From NCBI GenBank assembly GCA_964407285.1, contig CAYOVG010000002.1, positions 1 to 64,000 on the forward strand: a stretch of 64,000 bases of DNA. The letters are read 5' to 3'. How positions within the stretch are numbered: the stretch's first letter is position 1; each line of letters opens with the position of its first letter. Both the position numbers and the translations under genes were made by a program. The notes beneath the pieces were generated by a model that saw nothing but the letters and a program-made list of their open reading frames with translations, was not told the DNA's origin and ran no database searches. Positions 1 to 9,480 of this stretch are shown here, piece after piece. Source of the DNA: CAYOVG01 sp964407285. Lineage in GTDB: Bacteria > Desulfobacterota > Syntrophobacteria > Syntrophobacterales > Syntrophobacteraceae.

Positions 1-383
1 GTTGCGGAGCCGGCGCTTCCCGCCACGCCCGGAGCCGGAGTAGCCTGGGGAGGCGCGCCCGCTTCACCGCCGGATACGCCGTCAACCGGTTTCGCTTGAG
101 GAACCGCGGGACCGGTATCCTGGACCTCGGTATCCTCCATGATGGAAGACCCGGTGGTCCGCCCGGACCGGTAAGTCAAGGCCAGGCAGGTGATCATGAA
201 CACCACCGCCGCGATGGTCGTGAGCTTCTTCATAAACGTGGTCCCGCCCGTGCTGCCGAAAAGGGTCTGGGACGCGCCGCCGAAAGCCGCGCCCATTTCC
301 GCTCCCCGTCCGGTCTGGAGAAGCACGATAGCGATAAGGGCCAGGCACGCAACAACATGAATAAATGTAATTATGGCATCCAT
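1..383 (-). CDS. secG: Preprotein translocase subunit SecG (C-terminus beyond window)
   Basis: This is the small membrane subunit of the SecYEG protein-export channel. Reading from the ATG whose complement is at 381-383, the product begins MDAIITFIHVVACLALIAIV, which is the first SecG transmembrane helix. It is followed by the Gly-rich turn with LLQTGRGAEMGAAFGG and TLFGSTGG, then a second hydrophobic helix (TTIAAVVFMITCLALTY). A Pro/Ala/Gly-rich hydrophilic tail continues to the left edge with no stop, so the gene is partial. It lies 25 bases after tpiA at the end of the gap-pgk-tpiA run; tpiA-secG adjacency is common in bacteria. Codon frame and family motifs make the call firm; the true length is unknown. 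Confidence 0.9.
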   Translation of the reverse strand, partial: MDAIITFIHVVACLALIAIVLLQTGRGAEMGAAFGGASQTLFGSTGGTTFMKKLTTIAAVVFMITCLALTYRSGRTTGSSIMEDTEVQDTGPAVPQAKPVDGVSGGEAGAPPQATPAPGVAGSAGSA

Positions 384-408
384 TTACCGTCTCGTTCCCA
401 TTTTTTCG

Positions 409-1170
409 TCACGCTTGATACCGGACTATGCGCTTGAACGAACCGACTTCAAGACTGGCTCCCCCCACAAGCATCCCATCGATATCCGGTTGAGCCATTA
501 AGGAATCCACATTATCCGGCTTAACCGAACCACCATACAATATTCGGATGCGATTGGCAAGAGTTTTGTCGAAAAGAGCGCCGTACCTGCCGCGCAGAAA
601 GGCGTGCGCCTCCTGCGCCTGCTCCGGGGTCGCCGTCTTGCCGGTCCCGATCGCCCATACGGGCTCATACGCGATCACGAGTTTCGATGCTTCCTCCCGG
701 GACAATCCCCCCACGGCCTTCTCCAGTTGCCCGGCAACCACATCGGTCGTCTTGCCGCTCTCCCGCTCCTCCAGCACTTCACCCACGCAAAGGATCGGTA
801 TCAGCCCGCCACGGAAAACGGCCGCCACCTTGTCGCGGATCACCTCATCCGTCTCGCCGAAGATATGGCGCCTCTCGGAATGCCCCACTATGACGTAACT
901 GCACCCGGCGTCCCGGAGCATCGCAACCGAGACCTCCCCCGTGAAGGCGCCCTTTTCTTCCTGGTGGCAGTTCTGCGCCGCCAGCCTGAAACCGTCTTCC
1001 TCCTTCAATACGGCCTTCACGGCGGAAAGCGCCGTAAAGGGTGGAGCAATCACCACCTCTCTGTCCCGCAGGGAACCGACTTCACCCTGGAGTCCCCGCG
1101 CAAAACTCACCGCCTCGCCAATTGTCTTGTGCATCTTCCAATTGGCGGCCATCATCGGTATCTTTTCCAC
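409..1170 (-). CDS. tpiA: Triosephosphate isomerase
   Basis: The product interconverts glyceraldehyde 3-phosphate and dihydroxyacetone phosphate in cytoplasmic glycolysis/gluconeogenesis. The protein has AANWKMHKT at the N-terminus (substrate-binding Asn and Lys), VIVGHSERR with the electrophilic His, AYEPVWAIGTGK with the catalytic Glu and start of loop 6, and the phosphate-binding GGSVKPDN near the end. I chose the GTG start at 1170 because the upstream in-frame extension of 34 residues is Arg-rich and unlike the family, while GTG is preceded by a GGGGA element about 8 bases away. This gives 253 residues, the usual length. It is the third gene of the gap-pgk-tpiA-secG operon; 198 bases separate it from pgk. 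Confidence 0.95.
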   Translation of the reverse strand: MEKIPMMAANWKMHKTIGEAVSFARGLQGEVGSLRDREVVIAPPFTALSAVKAVLKEEDGFRLAAQNCHQEEKGAFTGEVSVAMLRDAGCSYVIVGHSERRHIFGETDEVIRDKVAAVFRGGLIPILCVGEVLEERESGKTTDVVAGQLEKAVGGLSREEASKLVIAYEPVWAIGTGKTATPEQAQEAHAFLRGRYGALFDKTLANRIRILYGGSVKPDNVDSLMAQPDIDGMLVGGASLEVGSFKRIVRYQA

Positions 1171-1368
1171 TATGAGTTCCCCGTTCTTTCCATGTTTCGG
1201 GTTGCGATCATTACGGATGCGGGCGTCGAGGACGCCGGCGCCGTGGATGCGCGAGCGCCGAGGACGCCTCACCCTTTCCGAGTTCCACGACCGGGCGAGC
1301 CGGGACCGGATGTCGCTCCACGCCGCGGCGTACGATCCGGTCCGCCCCCGCCGCTATCCGCGCATCGA

Positions 1369-2568
1369 TCAGGAGGAGCGGCCGATGCATTCCTCCAGGG
1401 CCGCAATGCCGGGCAGCGTCTTCCCTTCCAGGAGCTCCAGGAATGCGCCTCCACCCGTCGAGACGTAGCTCACCTTTCCCGCCACGCCCGCTTCCCTGAC
1501 GGCTGCCGCCGAATCGCCCCCGCCTATCACCGTAAGGGCTTCGAGGTCTCCCAGAAACTCCGCCAGGGCAAAAGTCCCCTTGTTGAAGGGTTTCGTCTCG
1601 AAGGCGCCGAGCGGGCCGTTCCATACCACCGTACCGCATTCCCGCAACGCGCTTTTGAACTCCTCGACCGTCTTCGGCCCCACATCCAGGATCTGCAAAT
1701 CGGACGGCACGTCGTCCGCGGAGACTTCACGAATTCCCTCGACTCCGGCTTCCATCCGCGGCGCCGCAACCGCATCCACGGGGAGAAGAATCCGTACGCC
1801 CTTCTCCCTGCCCTTTTCCAGAAGCATTCGGGCGGTATCCACGAAGTCGTCCTCCACAAGGGATTTGCCGACTTCCTTCCCCCGCGCCTTGAGGAAAGTG
1901 TTGGCCATCGCCCCGCCGACCAGCAGGACATCGGCCTTCGGGATGAGATTCTCCAACAGGCTTATCTTCGTGGACACTTTGGCGCCCCCTATCACCATGG
2001 CCAGCGGCCTTTTAGGGGATTCCATCGCCTGCTTGAAGTAATCCACTTCCTTTTGCAGTTGATACCCCGCCGCACATACCCTGACATGCCGCGTGATCCC
2101 GTGAACGGAAGCATGCGCCCTGTGGGAGACTGCGAAAGCGTCGTTTACATAGACCTGGGCGAGCGCCGCCAGTTGTTCGGAGAATGCGGGATCGTTTTTT
2201 TCCTCTCCGGCGTGGAAACGCAAGTTTTCCAAAAGGAGCGCCTGGCCCTTGCCCAGCGCTTCGGCGAGCGACAAAACCCTGTCTCCCACGCAATCAGGCG
2301 CCAGGGGAACCGTCTTTCCGAGTATTTCCGACAGCCTCTCGGCTACGGGCTTAAGGGACATCTCGGGAACCACTTTCCCCTTGGGCCTGCCGAGATGCGA
2401 AGCCAGGAGGACCTGTCCGCCTTTGTCCATGGCCTTCTTCAAGGTGGGCAGAATCGCCTGTATGCGGGTATCATCGGCTACCCGGCGATTGCCGTCCAAC
2501 GGAACATTGAAATCCACACGCAGAAAAACGCGTTTCCCTTCCAGATCCACATCCTCGAGGGTCCTCAT
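1369..2568 (-). CDS. pgk: Phosphoglycerate kinase
   Basis: The enzyme transfers phosphate from 1,3-bisphosphoglycerate to ADP in glycolysis. The 399-residue product opens with the substrate-binding block [12 protein letters not shown], then has ASHLGRPKG, the [13 protein letters not shown] region, the [10 protein letters not shown] segment, and the nucleotide-binding C-terminus with GGGDSAAA and STGGGA. The start at 2568 is chosen over one ten codons upstream because GGAGGAG lies 8 bases before it. It sits 69 bases downstream of gap and upstream of tpiA in one operon. Confidence 0.96.
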   Translation of the reverse strand: MRTLEDVDLEGKRVFLRVDFNVPLDGNRRVADDTRIQAILPTLKKAMDKGGQVLLASHLGRPKGKVVPEMSLKPVAERLSEILGKTVPLAPDCVGDRVLSLAEALGKGQALLLENLRFHAGEEKNDPAFSEQLAALAQVYVNDAFAVSHRAHASVHGITRHVRVCAAGYQLQKEVDYFKQAMESPKRPLAMVIGGAKVSTKISLLENLIPKADVLLVGGAMANTFLKARGKEVGKSLVEDDFVDTARMLLEKGREKGVRILLPVDAVAAPRMEAGVEGIREVSADDVPSDLQILDVGPKTVEEFKSALRECGTVVWNGPLGAFETKPFNKGTFALAEFLGDLEALTVIGGGDSAAAVREAGVAGKVSYVSTGGGAFLELLEGKTLPGIAALEECIGRSS

Positions 2569-2637
2569 GAATTCTACTCCTCCATGCGTACCACGCAATA
2601 CGTACCGTACTGCACGCCATCCACTATCGACGCTTCA

Positions 2638-3645
2638 TCAAAGGCTCTTACCCACCATAACGGCCAGGTCCACCACCCTGTTGGAGTACCCCGTCTCATT
2701 ATCGTACCAACTGAAGATCTTCACCATGCGGCCGCCGATAACGTTCGTGAGAGCCGCATCCACGTTGGACGAGAAAGCCGTGTTGTTGAAATCGACGGAA
2801 ACCAGCTCTTTGGTCACATAGTTGAGAATTCCCTTCATGGGACCGTTGGCCGCTTCCTCGAATACCTTGTTCACTTCATCCTTGGTCACGTCCCGGCCGA
2901 GGCGGCACACCAGGTCCACCAGGGAGACGTTCGGGGTCGGGACCCGGATGGCGATTCCGTCGAGCTTCCCCTTCATTTCGGGAATGACTTCCGCTACGGC
3001 GCGCGCGGCGCCCGTGGTGGTCGGGATCATGGAGAGGGCGGCGGCGCGGGAGCGGCGAATATCCTTATGAAGCGAATCCAGGAGCCGCTGGTCCATGGTG
3101 TAGGAATGGGTCGTGGTCATGAAGCCGTGTTCCACGACGAACCGGTCGTTGAGCAGCGCCACGATGGGAGCCAGGCAGTTTGTGGTGCACGAGGCGTTGG
3201 AGATGATATTGTGGCCCTGGGGATTGTAGGACCCGTCGTTGACGCCCAGAACGAAAGTCGCGTCCACTCCCTTTCCCGGAGCGCTCAGAATCACCTTGCG
3301 GGCGCCGGCGTTTATGTGTTTCATGGAACCGTCGCGGTCCGTGAAGCGGCCGCTGGTTTCCAGGACGATGTCCACCTTGAGGTCGTGCCAGGGAGACTGG
3401 CTCGGATCGCTGACTTTCAAGCAGGTATAGCTCTTTCCGTCCACCATTATGTGGCCGTCTTCCGCCCCTATTTCACGATGCCATACACCTTGAACCGAAT
3501 CATACTTGAGAAGATGGGCCAATTCCTCGGCGGGTCCTATGTCGTTCACCGCCACCACTTCCAGAGGCTCGCCCCTATCTACTATGGCTTTGAATATGGT
3601 GCGCCCGATCCGTCCGAACCCGTTGATTGCTACTCGTACTGCCAT
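2638..3645 (-). CDS. gap: Type I glyceraldehyde-3-phosphate dehydrogenase
   Basis: The enzyme oxidatively phosphorylates glyceraldehyde 3-phosphate to 1,3-bisphosphoglycerate with a pyridine nucleotide. The 335-residue protein has the NAD-binding GFGRIGR at residues 9-15, Asp35 in VNDIG, which favours NAD over NADP, the catalytic Cys153 in ASCTTNCLAP, the His in HSYTMDQ, and the C-terminal WYDNETGYS. AGGAGA stands just before the ATG. It is the first gene of the glycolytic operon, so the promoter should lie in 3646-3900. I saw no unusual insertion or missing catalytic residue. Confidence 0.96.
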   Translation of the reverse strand: MAVRVAINGFGRIGRTIFKAIVDRGEPLEVVAVNDIGPAEELAHLLKYDSVQGVWHREIGAEDGHIMVDGKSYTCLKVSDPSQSPWHDLKVDIVLETSGRFTDRDGSMKHINAGARKVILSAPGKGVDATFVLGVNDGSYNPQGHNIISNASCTTNCLAPIVALLNDRFVVEHGFMTTTHSYTMDQRLLDSLHKDIRRSRAAALSMIPTTTGAARAVAEVIPEMKGKLDGIAIRVPTPNVSLVDLVCRLGRDVTKDEVNKVFEEAANGPMKGILNYVTKELVSVDFNNTAFSSNVDAALTNVIGGRMVKIFSWYDNETGYSNRVVDLAVMVGKSL

Positions 3646-4233
3646 AGTTATCTCCTATTCTTTTTCGATTGGAAAATGTCTGATTCACTCATGTCCGGTA
3701 ACACCGCCCGATAAGCATTATCCATCTGCCGCATATTCTTATATCCTGCCCCATATTTCAAGGAAATCCGTCATGTCTGCCGCACTCCTCTAAAAATAAT
3801 ACAATGAATTACCCCGGCTTGACCATGAATTACCTTTTTTCTTCGATAGAAGACCATATCGCGCGGTAATTATGTGCTTTTCATCTCCATAAATATAGGC
3901 TCGCGGTTCATGTCAAACAAGCCGAACGCCCAAAGGATTTTCGAAAACCTAAAACCGGAGCAAGAGTCTCTCACACGCTGGACCTCCCGGCGCGCGCCCC
4001 GCCCGGTATCGTCAGGGCCCGGATGCCCCGAAGACGGCCTCCCGCTTGCCTGAGCAAACCATATTTTCACATTATAATATAAAGATACGCGGATAACCAG
4101 TGGATAGGAAAGAAGAATACCGACGAGAACGGCCCCGGGGAACGAAAGCGGCGGGTACGGCGAGGGATGCGGCCGCTCGACAACGAAAAAACGGAGCGAA
4201 TTACGATGACCGGCCTCGGAAGAGGCGGGCGGT
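3646..4233. other. Intergenic region, no gene recognised
   Basis: This stretch of 588 bases lies upstream of the gap operon and downstream of the metallo-hydrolase gene. The part nearest gap (about 3660-3900) is AT-richer than its surroundings and must carry the operon's promoter, but I found no convincing paired -35/-10 boxes. Short open frames here on the minus strand (3870-4070 and 4067-4396) have no family resemblance and overlap the end of the neighbouring gene. I see no tRNA cloverleaf or conserved RNA motif. Confidence 0.5.
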
Positions 4234-4998
4234 CTACAGATTCAACAGGTAACCCGGTTCGGGAAGGATCACCCGAAGGTCTTTCGTGTCCTCGATGATC
4301 TTCATGATCTCCCCGTGACGGTCTCTTCGCACATCCCGCTGGACGTGCACAAGGGCCAGACATGGAACCAGCGCCTGCCGCGCGAAATCGATGCACCCGC
4401 TGATGCTGCCGTGGCCGGGGACCAACTGCTCGATCCCGAACGACTCGTGAATTACGGCATCGCTGCCCCGCGCCAACTCCAGGGTCCGCGCCGTGGGGCC
4501 GCCGTCTCCACTATAGAAAACCGATCTGATTCCATCTTCCACACGAACGGCCAGGTCCCGCCTGCCGTGGCTGTTTTCCGCAAAACGCCACGTCAGCCCC
4601 GCAACGTTCACGCTCCTCCCCGGTTCCACCTCCTCGAATTCCAGGGGATAACCGAGTTTTTCCATGAAACCGGGATAGGCCAGTTCCATGGCCCGAGGTA
4701 TGATATCGCTCACTCCGGGCTGACCGATCACAACGAGCGGCTTCCGCCGCTTCATCTCCCAGAAACGCAGAAGCAGGGCCGGGGTCCCCATGAAATGGTC
4801 CCCGTGGAAATGGGAGATCCACAAAGCGTCCAACTCTTCCGGTCCACCGGCATACCGCCAGTATTCCTGGGCGGCATTGAAGCCGCAATCGAGCAGCGCC
4901 GACACTTGCCGCCCGCCGGCATCGGTTCTTACCAGGATGGAAACATTGGGAAATCTCTCGTCGACCGCCTCGCCGACTCCGGAGAAAAGCACCTGCAT
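4234..4998 (-). CDS. MBL-fold metallohydrolase, RNase Z/arylsulfatase-like
   Basis: The 254-residue protein has a metallo-beta-lactamase fold, probably binding two metal ions. The metal motif HFHGDH is at residues 63-68, with later ligands in ENSHGRRD, FYSGDGG and VPGHGS. This layout fits the RNase Z/ElaC-like branch, but the tRNA-processing exosite is not obvious, so the substrate is unknown. GGAGAA precedes the ATG. It lies 12 bases downstream of the SprA-like gene on the same strand, so the two are probably co-transcribed. Confidence 0.75.
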   Translation of the reverse strand: MQVLFSGVGEAVDERFPNVSILVRTDAGGRQVSALLDCGFNAAQEYWRYAGGPEELDALWISHFHGDHFMGTPALLLRFWEMKRRKPLVVIGQPGVSDIIPRAMELAYPGFMEKLGYPLEFEEVEPGRSVNVAGLTWRFAENSHGRRDLAVRVEDGIRSVFYSGDGGPTARTLELARGSDAVIHESFGIEQLVPGHGSISGCIDFARQALVPCLALVHVQRDVRRDRHGEIMKIIEDTKDLRVILPEPGYLLNL

Positions 4999-5010
4999 CC
5001 TGCGGTTCTC

Positions 5011-5724
5011 CTATGCAACTGCGTTGAAATTGGCGCCTTTGGCCTGGCTGGTCCCCATCGAGGCGCCGGCAATACCGGCGTAATCCGACGCGCCGCGCAT
5101 ACGCAGCAACTCCGTCCTGGCTTCATTGGCCGTTGCGGCCGCCTGAGCCGCTATGCCGCGGTCCTGGGCGGAAGGCTGGGCTGGAGCAAGAGCAGCCTTT
5201 ATGACGGTTTGCATCTTACCGATGGTCGCCGCCGGGTTACCGGATACGGGAGTCAGATCTATGCCGACTTCGCCCCCCGTGGCGTACTGCTTGCCATCCG
5301 GTCCCATCTCGTATTCGAAATGTGCCCCTCCGCGCACGTAGGAGCCGCCGGCGGCGATGTGCGCCTGTTCGTGGGCTCTTACTTCGGTGTCGCGCCTCTT
5401 CAGTTCCTTGACCTGAATTTCTTCTTCGGGAGCAAGAGCGCGCTTTCCGGTTGCATCCCTCGCATCCGCGGAAGCGTTGGTTCCGGCGGATTCGAGGCCC
5501 GTCGTTCGCTCCGGGCCGGTCGAGGATGCGCTTTCGGCGGCCGGCGCGCTTCCCGGCGCCGAGGTCGCCCCCGATGTTCCCGCGGCGGCGCCGTTCGAGG
5601 CGTCGGGCGCACCCGGGCGAAGGTCCGCCTGAAGCGGTCCCCGGACGCTTCCCCGCATTACCGGTTGGTCCGCGTACGCATTCCCGTATTGAAGCTGTAT
5701 GCCGTCATACCCGCCGATACGCAT
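5011..5724 (-). CDS. SprA-related putative metalloprotease
   Basis: The 237-residue protein has a low-complexity N-terminal half rich in Ala, Gly, Ser and Thr (about residues 30-95) and a conserved C-terminal half. The latter runs from EEEIQVKELKRRDTEVRAHE, includes a zincin-type HExxH at residues 118-122 (HEQAH), and continues through GGSYVRGG, YEMGPDGKQYA and an Ala-rich tail. This is the signature of the SprA-related family annotated as putative metalloproteases. Activity is unproven and no signal peptide is evident. Upstream bases GGGTGGGAA can serve as ribosome binding site. The gene lies between rpoH and the MBL hydrolase. Confidence 0.7.
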   Translation of the reverse strand: MRIGGYDGIQLQYGNAYADQPVMRGSVRGPLQADLRPGAPDASNGAAAGTSGATSAPGSAPAAESASSTGPERTTGLESAGTNASADARDATGKRALAPEEEIQVKELKRRDTEVRAHEQAHIAAGGSYVRGGAHFEYEMGPDGKQYATGGEVGIDLTPVSGNPAATIGKMQTVIKAALAPAQPSAQDRGIAAQAAATANEARTELLRMRGASDYAGIAGASMGTSQAKGANFNAVA

Positions 5725-6057
5725 TGCCGTTTCCCACCCGTTGCCCGAATTTCATGCTGCACGCCGTACGCGCCGAAGCCGCCGGCGCGGAATGGAAACA
5801 CGCTTTTTCCCGTGAAAGGATTATAGCACGCCCGCCCCGTTCTTTCCACATACAAAGCCGGGGTCGCGCTCCAATGCCGGCGCCTCCCGCTAAATATTTT
5901 AATCGGAATAATCCGGTGAATGCTCAAATCATTTGCGTGAATATCCAAATCATCCGCGGGCGAGGACAGGCGGCATGGAAGGCAGGGCGTCGCCGCGCCG
6001 CGCGGGAGCGCACGGACACAAGCATTAAGAAAGCGCATTCCGGAAGCATGAGAGAAC

Positions 6058-6093
6058 CGAACGGCCCGTGCAACTTGTTGCACGGGCCGTTCG
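6058..6093. terminator. Perfect 36-base palindrome after rpoH, terminator-like
   Basis: The sequence is a perfect inverted repeat with a 17-base-pair stem and a two-base centre. The left arm begins CGAACGGCCCGTGCAAC. It lies 39 bases beyond the rpoH stop in the direction of rpoH transcription. It has no clear U-tract on either side, so it may be an RNA-stabilising hairpin or weak terminator rather than a classical intrinsic terminator. The rest of 5725-6131 contains no gene I recognise. Confidence 0.6.
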
Positions 6094-6131
6094 ACCATTT
6101 CATTTTCCCTCTCATTGGAAAGCTGTCGCTC

Positions 6132-7112
6132 CTAGACGTCCACGAGACTCTCCTGCAGGAGGTCGATATCCTCTATCTCCTCCTCCAGATACGCCTTGAG
6201 CTTTTTCTTGAGGCGGCTCTCGATCTGGCGGACACGCTCGCGGCTTATCCCGAACTGATCGCCGATTTCCTGCAAAGTCATCGGCTCCTCGGTGAGCAGG
6301 CGTTTGTTGAATATGACGGCTTCCTTGTCCTTGAGCTGGTCCTGGAAACGCCGCAGCTTGTCGTGCAGGATCGCCTTGGCCTCATGGTCCGCCAGTTGCT
6401 CGTCGGCGGGCAGGACCGCAGCCGGGAGAAAGGACTTATGGGTATCTTCCGAATCCTCCTTGAGAGGGCTGTCGAGCGATACCTCCCAGCTATTGAGGCG
6501 CTGGTCCATCTCGATGATTTCCGACTCCTTGACGTCCAGCCGGTGGCTTAGCAGCTTGGGATCGGCCTCGATCCCCTGGGCTTCGAGCCGCTCTTTTTCT
6601 TTGCGCAGATTGAAAAACAGCTTGCGCTGCGCCTGAGTGGTGCCGATCTTTACGAGCTTCCAGTTGTCCATGATAAACTTGATGATGTAGGCTTTGATCC
6701 AGAAAGATGCGTAGTAGGAGAACTTGTACCCGCGGTACGGGTCGAACTTCTTCACCGCCTGCATCAGACCGACATTGCCCTCCTGGATGAGATCCATGAG
6801 ATTTTGCATCCAGTAGCGCTGGAAATCCATAGCTATCTTCACAACCAGCCTGAGGTTGGACGTAATGAGCTTATAGGCGGCGTCCGCATCTTCCTTTTCC
6901 CTGTATCGAATCGCGAGTTCAATCTCCTGTTCTCGCTTCAAGAGGGGATACCGTTTTATTTCTTCCAGATAGATCCTCAGCGGATCGAAACCCGAAGTCT
7001 GCGGCTCGGCCGAAGGTATAGGCGTAGCCTCCGTGTCCTCGTCTTCCGCCTCGGTCACCTCAGTTGGAAGGACTTCTTCCGAAAGCACCAGTTCTTCGTT
7101 TTCTTTGATCAT
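6132..7112 (-). CDS. rpoH: RNA polymerase sigma-32 family factor
   Basis: This is an alternative sigma factor of the heat-shock (RpoH) group. The 326-residue protein has a negatively charged N-terminus of about 40 residues. Region 2 follows, including ITSNLRLVVKIA, DLIQEGNVGLMQAVKKFDP and YKFSYYASFWIKAYI. Region 4 has the helix-turn-helix MTLQEIGDQFGISRERVRQI and a long charged tail. The overall length and the region 2 signature distinguish it from the much larger primary sigma factor. It is monocistronic or leads into the SprA-like gene, separated from it by the palindrome at 6058-6093. Confidence 0.9.
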   Translation of the reverse strand: MIKENEELVLSEEVLPTEVTEAEDEDTEATPIPSAEPQTSGFDPLRIYLEEIKRYPLLKREQEIELAIRYREKEDADAAYKLITSNLRLVVKIAMDFQRYWMQNLMDLIQEGNVGLMQAVKKFDPYRGYKFSYYASFWIKAYIIKFIMDNWKLVKIGTTQAQRKLFFNLRKEKERLEAQGIEADPKLLSHRLDVKESEIIEMDQRLNSWEVSLDSPLKEDSEDTHKSFLPAAVLPADEQLADHEAKAILHDKLRRFQDQLKDKEAVIFNKRLLTEEPMTLQEIGDQFGISRERVRQIESRLKKKLKAYLEEEIEDIDLLQESLVDV

Positions 7113-7548
7113 TTTAATATCCGAACCTCTTCCTCTTTACCAAAAATTCTTTCGCCGTGCATCTTTTCCAAACCGACTCGCAGTGGTAAGATAAGGATTG
7201 TCCTGAAAATGTCACCCTGCCTACGGAACCTTCTTGTAGTCTAGTATAACTCAAGCGCAAATACAAGACGATTTAAAGGCAGAAAACCGTTGCTTTTTTC
7301 GGTCGGTTTCATTATAAGGGCCAGGGAATCGAGCGTCGGCTTCCGGCGTCCCGGTATGATCCGCCGGCGGGGACCTCGGGGCCTGGGCTTACCGTTCCCT
7401 TTGTATCGAACGACCCCGACCGCGCCGTTCGACTCCTCATGACGGGCTTCGATACCTCGGGCGCGAATGGGGTGATCGCCTTCGGCCGAAGCGTGTTGAC
7501 CGAAATTTCATGGATTCAGTTAAAGTTAAAGGAAGACCCGGATTTCCA
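7113..7548. other. Divergent intergenic region rpoH/hisC
   Basis: This stretch separates the divergent rpoH and hisC genes and must hold both promoters. On the minus strand a TATACT box (complement at about 7243-7248) is a possible -10 element for rpoH, without a well-placed -35 partner. The part near hisC (7320-7500) is GC-rich with short inverted repeats such as CTTCGGCCGAAG, but no gene or known RNA is evident. Confidence 0.4.
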
Positions 7549-8649
7549 ATGAAACTGTCCGTACCCGATTACATCGCCGACATTATCCCCTACCCTCCCG
7601 GTAAACCGTTGGAAGAACTGGAGCGGGAGTACGGGATTTCCAATTCGATAAAGCTGGCCAGCAATGAAAACCCGCTCGGCCCCTCCCCCAAGGCCGTAGC
7701 GGCGATACGTGAAGTCCTCGGAGGACTCCACCGCTATCCCGACGGGAGCGGTTACTACTTGAGAAAGCGGCTTAGCGAGAAATTCGGCATTCCTTTCGAG
7801 GGCATTGTCCTGGGCAACGGTTCCAACGAAATCATAGAGCTTCTGATCCTGAGCTATCTCGTTCCGGGTGATGAGGTGGTAATGCCCGCCCCGTCCTTTC
7901 TCGTTTACGATCTGGCCGTGCGGGCCAGGGGCGGGAAATCCGTTCCCGTCGCACTGAAGGACTTCACCCCGGACCTGGAAGCCATGGCTGAGGCCGTAAC
8001 CCCCCGCACCAGGATCGTCTTCGTCAACAATCCCAACAATCCCACGGGCGCCATGGTGAGCAAGGGCGACTTCGAATCGTTCCTGGAGGCCCTACCGGCG
8101 AATGTCATCGTGGCGCTGGACGAAGCGTACCTGGAATTCGTGCGGGAACCGGAACTGACGCCTCGCGGTTTTGATTACATCGGACGCGAAGGCGCGCCGG
8201 TCGTGGCGCTGAGGACGTTTTCCAAGCTCTACGGCCTTGCGGGGCTTCGCATCGGCTACGGGGTGATGGACCCGGCCGTGGCGGACTATATAAACCGTGT
8301 GCGACAGCCGTTCAATACGGGCGCCCTGTCGCAGGTTGCGGCCCTCGCCGCGCTCGGCGACGACGAGTTCGTGGCCCGAACCCTGGAGACGACCTGGAAG
8401 GGACTCGAATACCTTTACAGGGAAGTGGAGGGGCTGGGCCTTGAGTACCTCCCGACGCAGACGAACTTTTTCCTTATCGGGGTTCCCGTGGACGCGAAGG
8501 TGGTTTTCGAAGCGATGCTTCGCAAGGGGGTGATCATACGGGCGATGAATGCGTACGGATTGAGCCGCCACATCCGGGTGAACGTCGGTTTGCCCGAGGA
8601 GAACGAGCGGTTCATCAAGTCCCTGCGGCAGGTGCTTGCGCAAATTTAA
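7549..8649 (+). CDS. hisC: Histidinol-phosphate aminotransferase
   Basis: This pyridoxal-phosphate enzyme converts imidazole-acetol phosphate to histidinol phosphate, and such enzymes often also accept aromatic keto acids. It shows IKLASNENPLGPSP, HRYPDGSGYYLR, the NNPNNPTGAM segment, DEAYLEF and the PLP-lysine motif TFSKLYGLAGLRIGYG. The ATG at 7549 is preferred because the family begins near MKLSVPDYIADI. An in-frame ATG at 7510 would add 13 residues. Neither has a strong ribosome site. It is followed after 45 bases by cmk and then rpsA, so its place here is probably chromosomal convenience; no other his gene is present. Confidence 0.9.
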   Translation: MKLSVPDYIADIIPYPPGKPLEELEREYGISNSIKLASNENPLGPSPKAVAAIREVLGGLHRYPDGSGYYLRKRLSEKFGIPFEGIVLGNGSNEIIELLILSYLVPGDEVVMPAPSFLVYDLAVRARGGKSVPVALKDFTPDLEAMAEAVTPRTRIVFVNNPNNPTGAMVSKGDFESFLEALPANVIVALDEAYLEFVREPELTPRGFDYIGREGAPVVALRTFSKLYGLAGLRIGYGVMDPAVADYINRVRQPFNTGALSQVAALAALGDDEFVARTLETTWKGLEYLYREVEGLGLEYLPTQTNFFLIGVPVDAKVVFEAMLRKGVIIRAMNAYGLSRHIRVNVGLPEENERFIKSLRQVLAQI

Positions 8650-8694
8650 CCCGGAAATCCGGAACTTATAACCTGAACCAAAAACCTGAAAAAT

Positions 8695-9369
8695 ATGATC
8701 GTAGCAGTAGACGGCCCGGCAGGCGCCGGGAAAAGCACCGTGTGCAGGCTTCTTGCAAAGGGCCTCGGTTATACCTACCTTGATACGGGAGCGATGTATC
8801 GAGCCGTTGCCTGGGCATTACTCCGGGAAGGTCTGCCGCTGGAAGAGAACAACCGGATCGGTGAGGCGCTCTGCAGGCTTCCTATCGAATTCAGCATCGA
8901 AAACCAGGCGCTGGTGATATCGCTCGGCTCCGTAAGGCTGGGAGACGAGATACGCCAACCCGAGGTAACCCGGTGGTCGTCGAAGATTTCCCAACTGGAG
9001 CAGGTCAGGTCGTATCTTACCGGGCATCAGAGAAAGCTCGGGGCGGAAGGAAAGATCGTCGCCGAAGGGCGCGACATGGCGACGGTGGTTTTTCCCGACG
9101 CAGATGTTAAAATATACCTGACAGCGAGCCTCGCCACCCGAACGGCGCGCAGGCTGGCGGAATACCAACAGAAAGGAATTGCGATCGATTATTCCACTCT
9201 GGAAGCCCAGATCCGAGCCAGAGACGAAGCGGATTCCAACAGGGAGATCGCGCCTTTGCGGGAAGCTCCCGGAGCCTTCGTTGTGGATACCTCCCACATG
9301 GTCCCCTCCCAGGTCGTTGCGCGATTACAGGAACTCATAGAAGAAAAATCGAAAAATAATTCTCTCTAA
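8695..9369 (+). CDS. cmk: Cytidylate kinase
   Basis: The enzyme phosphorylates CMP and dCMP with ATP. The 224-residue protein starts with the P-loop GPAGAGKST at residues 7-15, then YLDTGAMYRA for CMP binding, the EGRDMATVVFPDA motif and a lid-type region ATRTARRLAEYQ. Its ending EEKSKNNSL is unremarkable. cmk immediately precedes rpsA, an arrangement widespread in bacteria. Confidence 0.95.
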   Translation: MIVAVDGPAGAGKSTVCRLLAKGLGYTYLDTGAMYRAVAWALLREGLPLEENNRIGEALCRLPIEFSIENQALVISLGSVRLGDEIRQPEVTRWSSKISQLEQVRSYLTGHQRKLGAEGKIVAEGRDMATVVFPDADVKIYLTASLATRTARRLAEYQQKGIAIDYSTLEAQIRARDEADSNREIAPLREAPGAFVVDTSHMVPSQVVARLQELIEEKSKNNSL

Positions 9370-9393
9370 AATCACAAAACATGCAAATTAGCA

Positions 9394-9422
9394 TTGTCAA
9401 TTCATCTGGTCTTTGCTAGATA
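9394..9422 (+). promoter_or_regulatory. Candidate sigma-70 promoter for rpsA
   Basis: TTGTCA at 9394-9399 and TAGATA at 9417-9422 are separated by 17 bases, a good match in spacing and four to five of six bases each. The predicted start would be about 9429, leaving a leader of roughly 50 bases before rpsA. It lies in the 111-base gap after cmk. Read from sequence only. Confidence 0.5.
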
Positions 9423-9480
9423 TTGACAGTTAATGATATGGTGCCGTGCACCAAATTCGTACAAGGGGGTAGTTGATCCA

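Noticed and set aside
604..3714. A 1036-codon open frame on the plus strand across tpiA, pgk and gap
   Set aside because: It is fully antisense to three highly conserved glycolytic genes, has no family resemblance and is explained by GC-rich codon positions.
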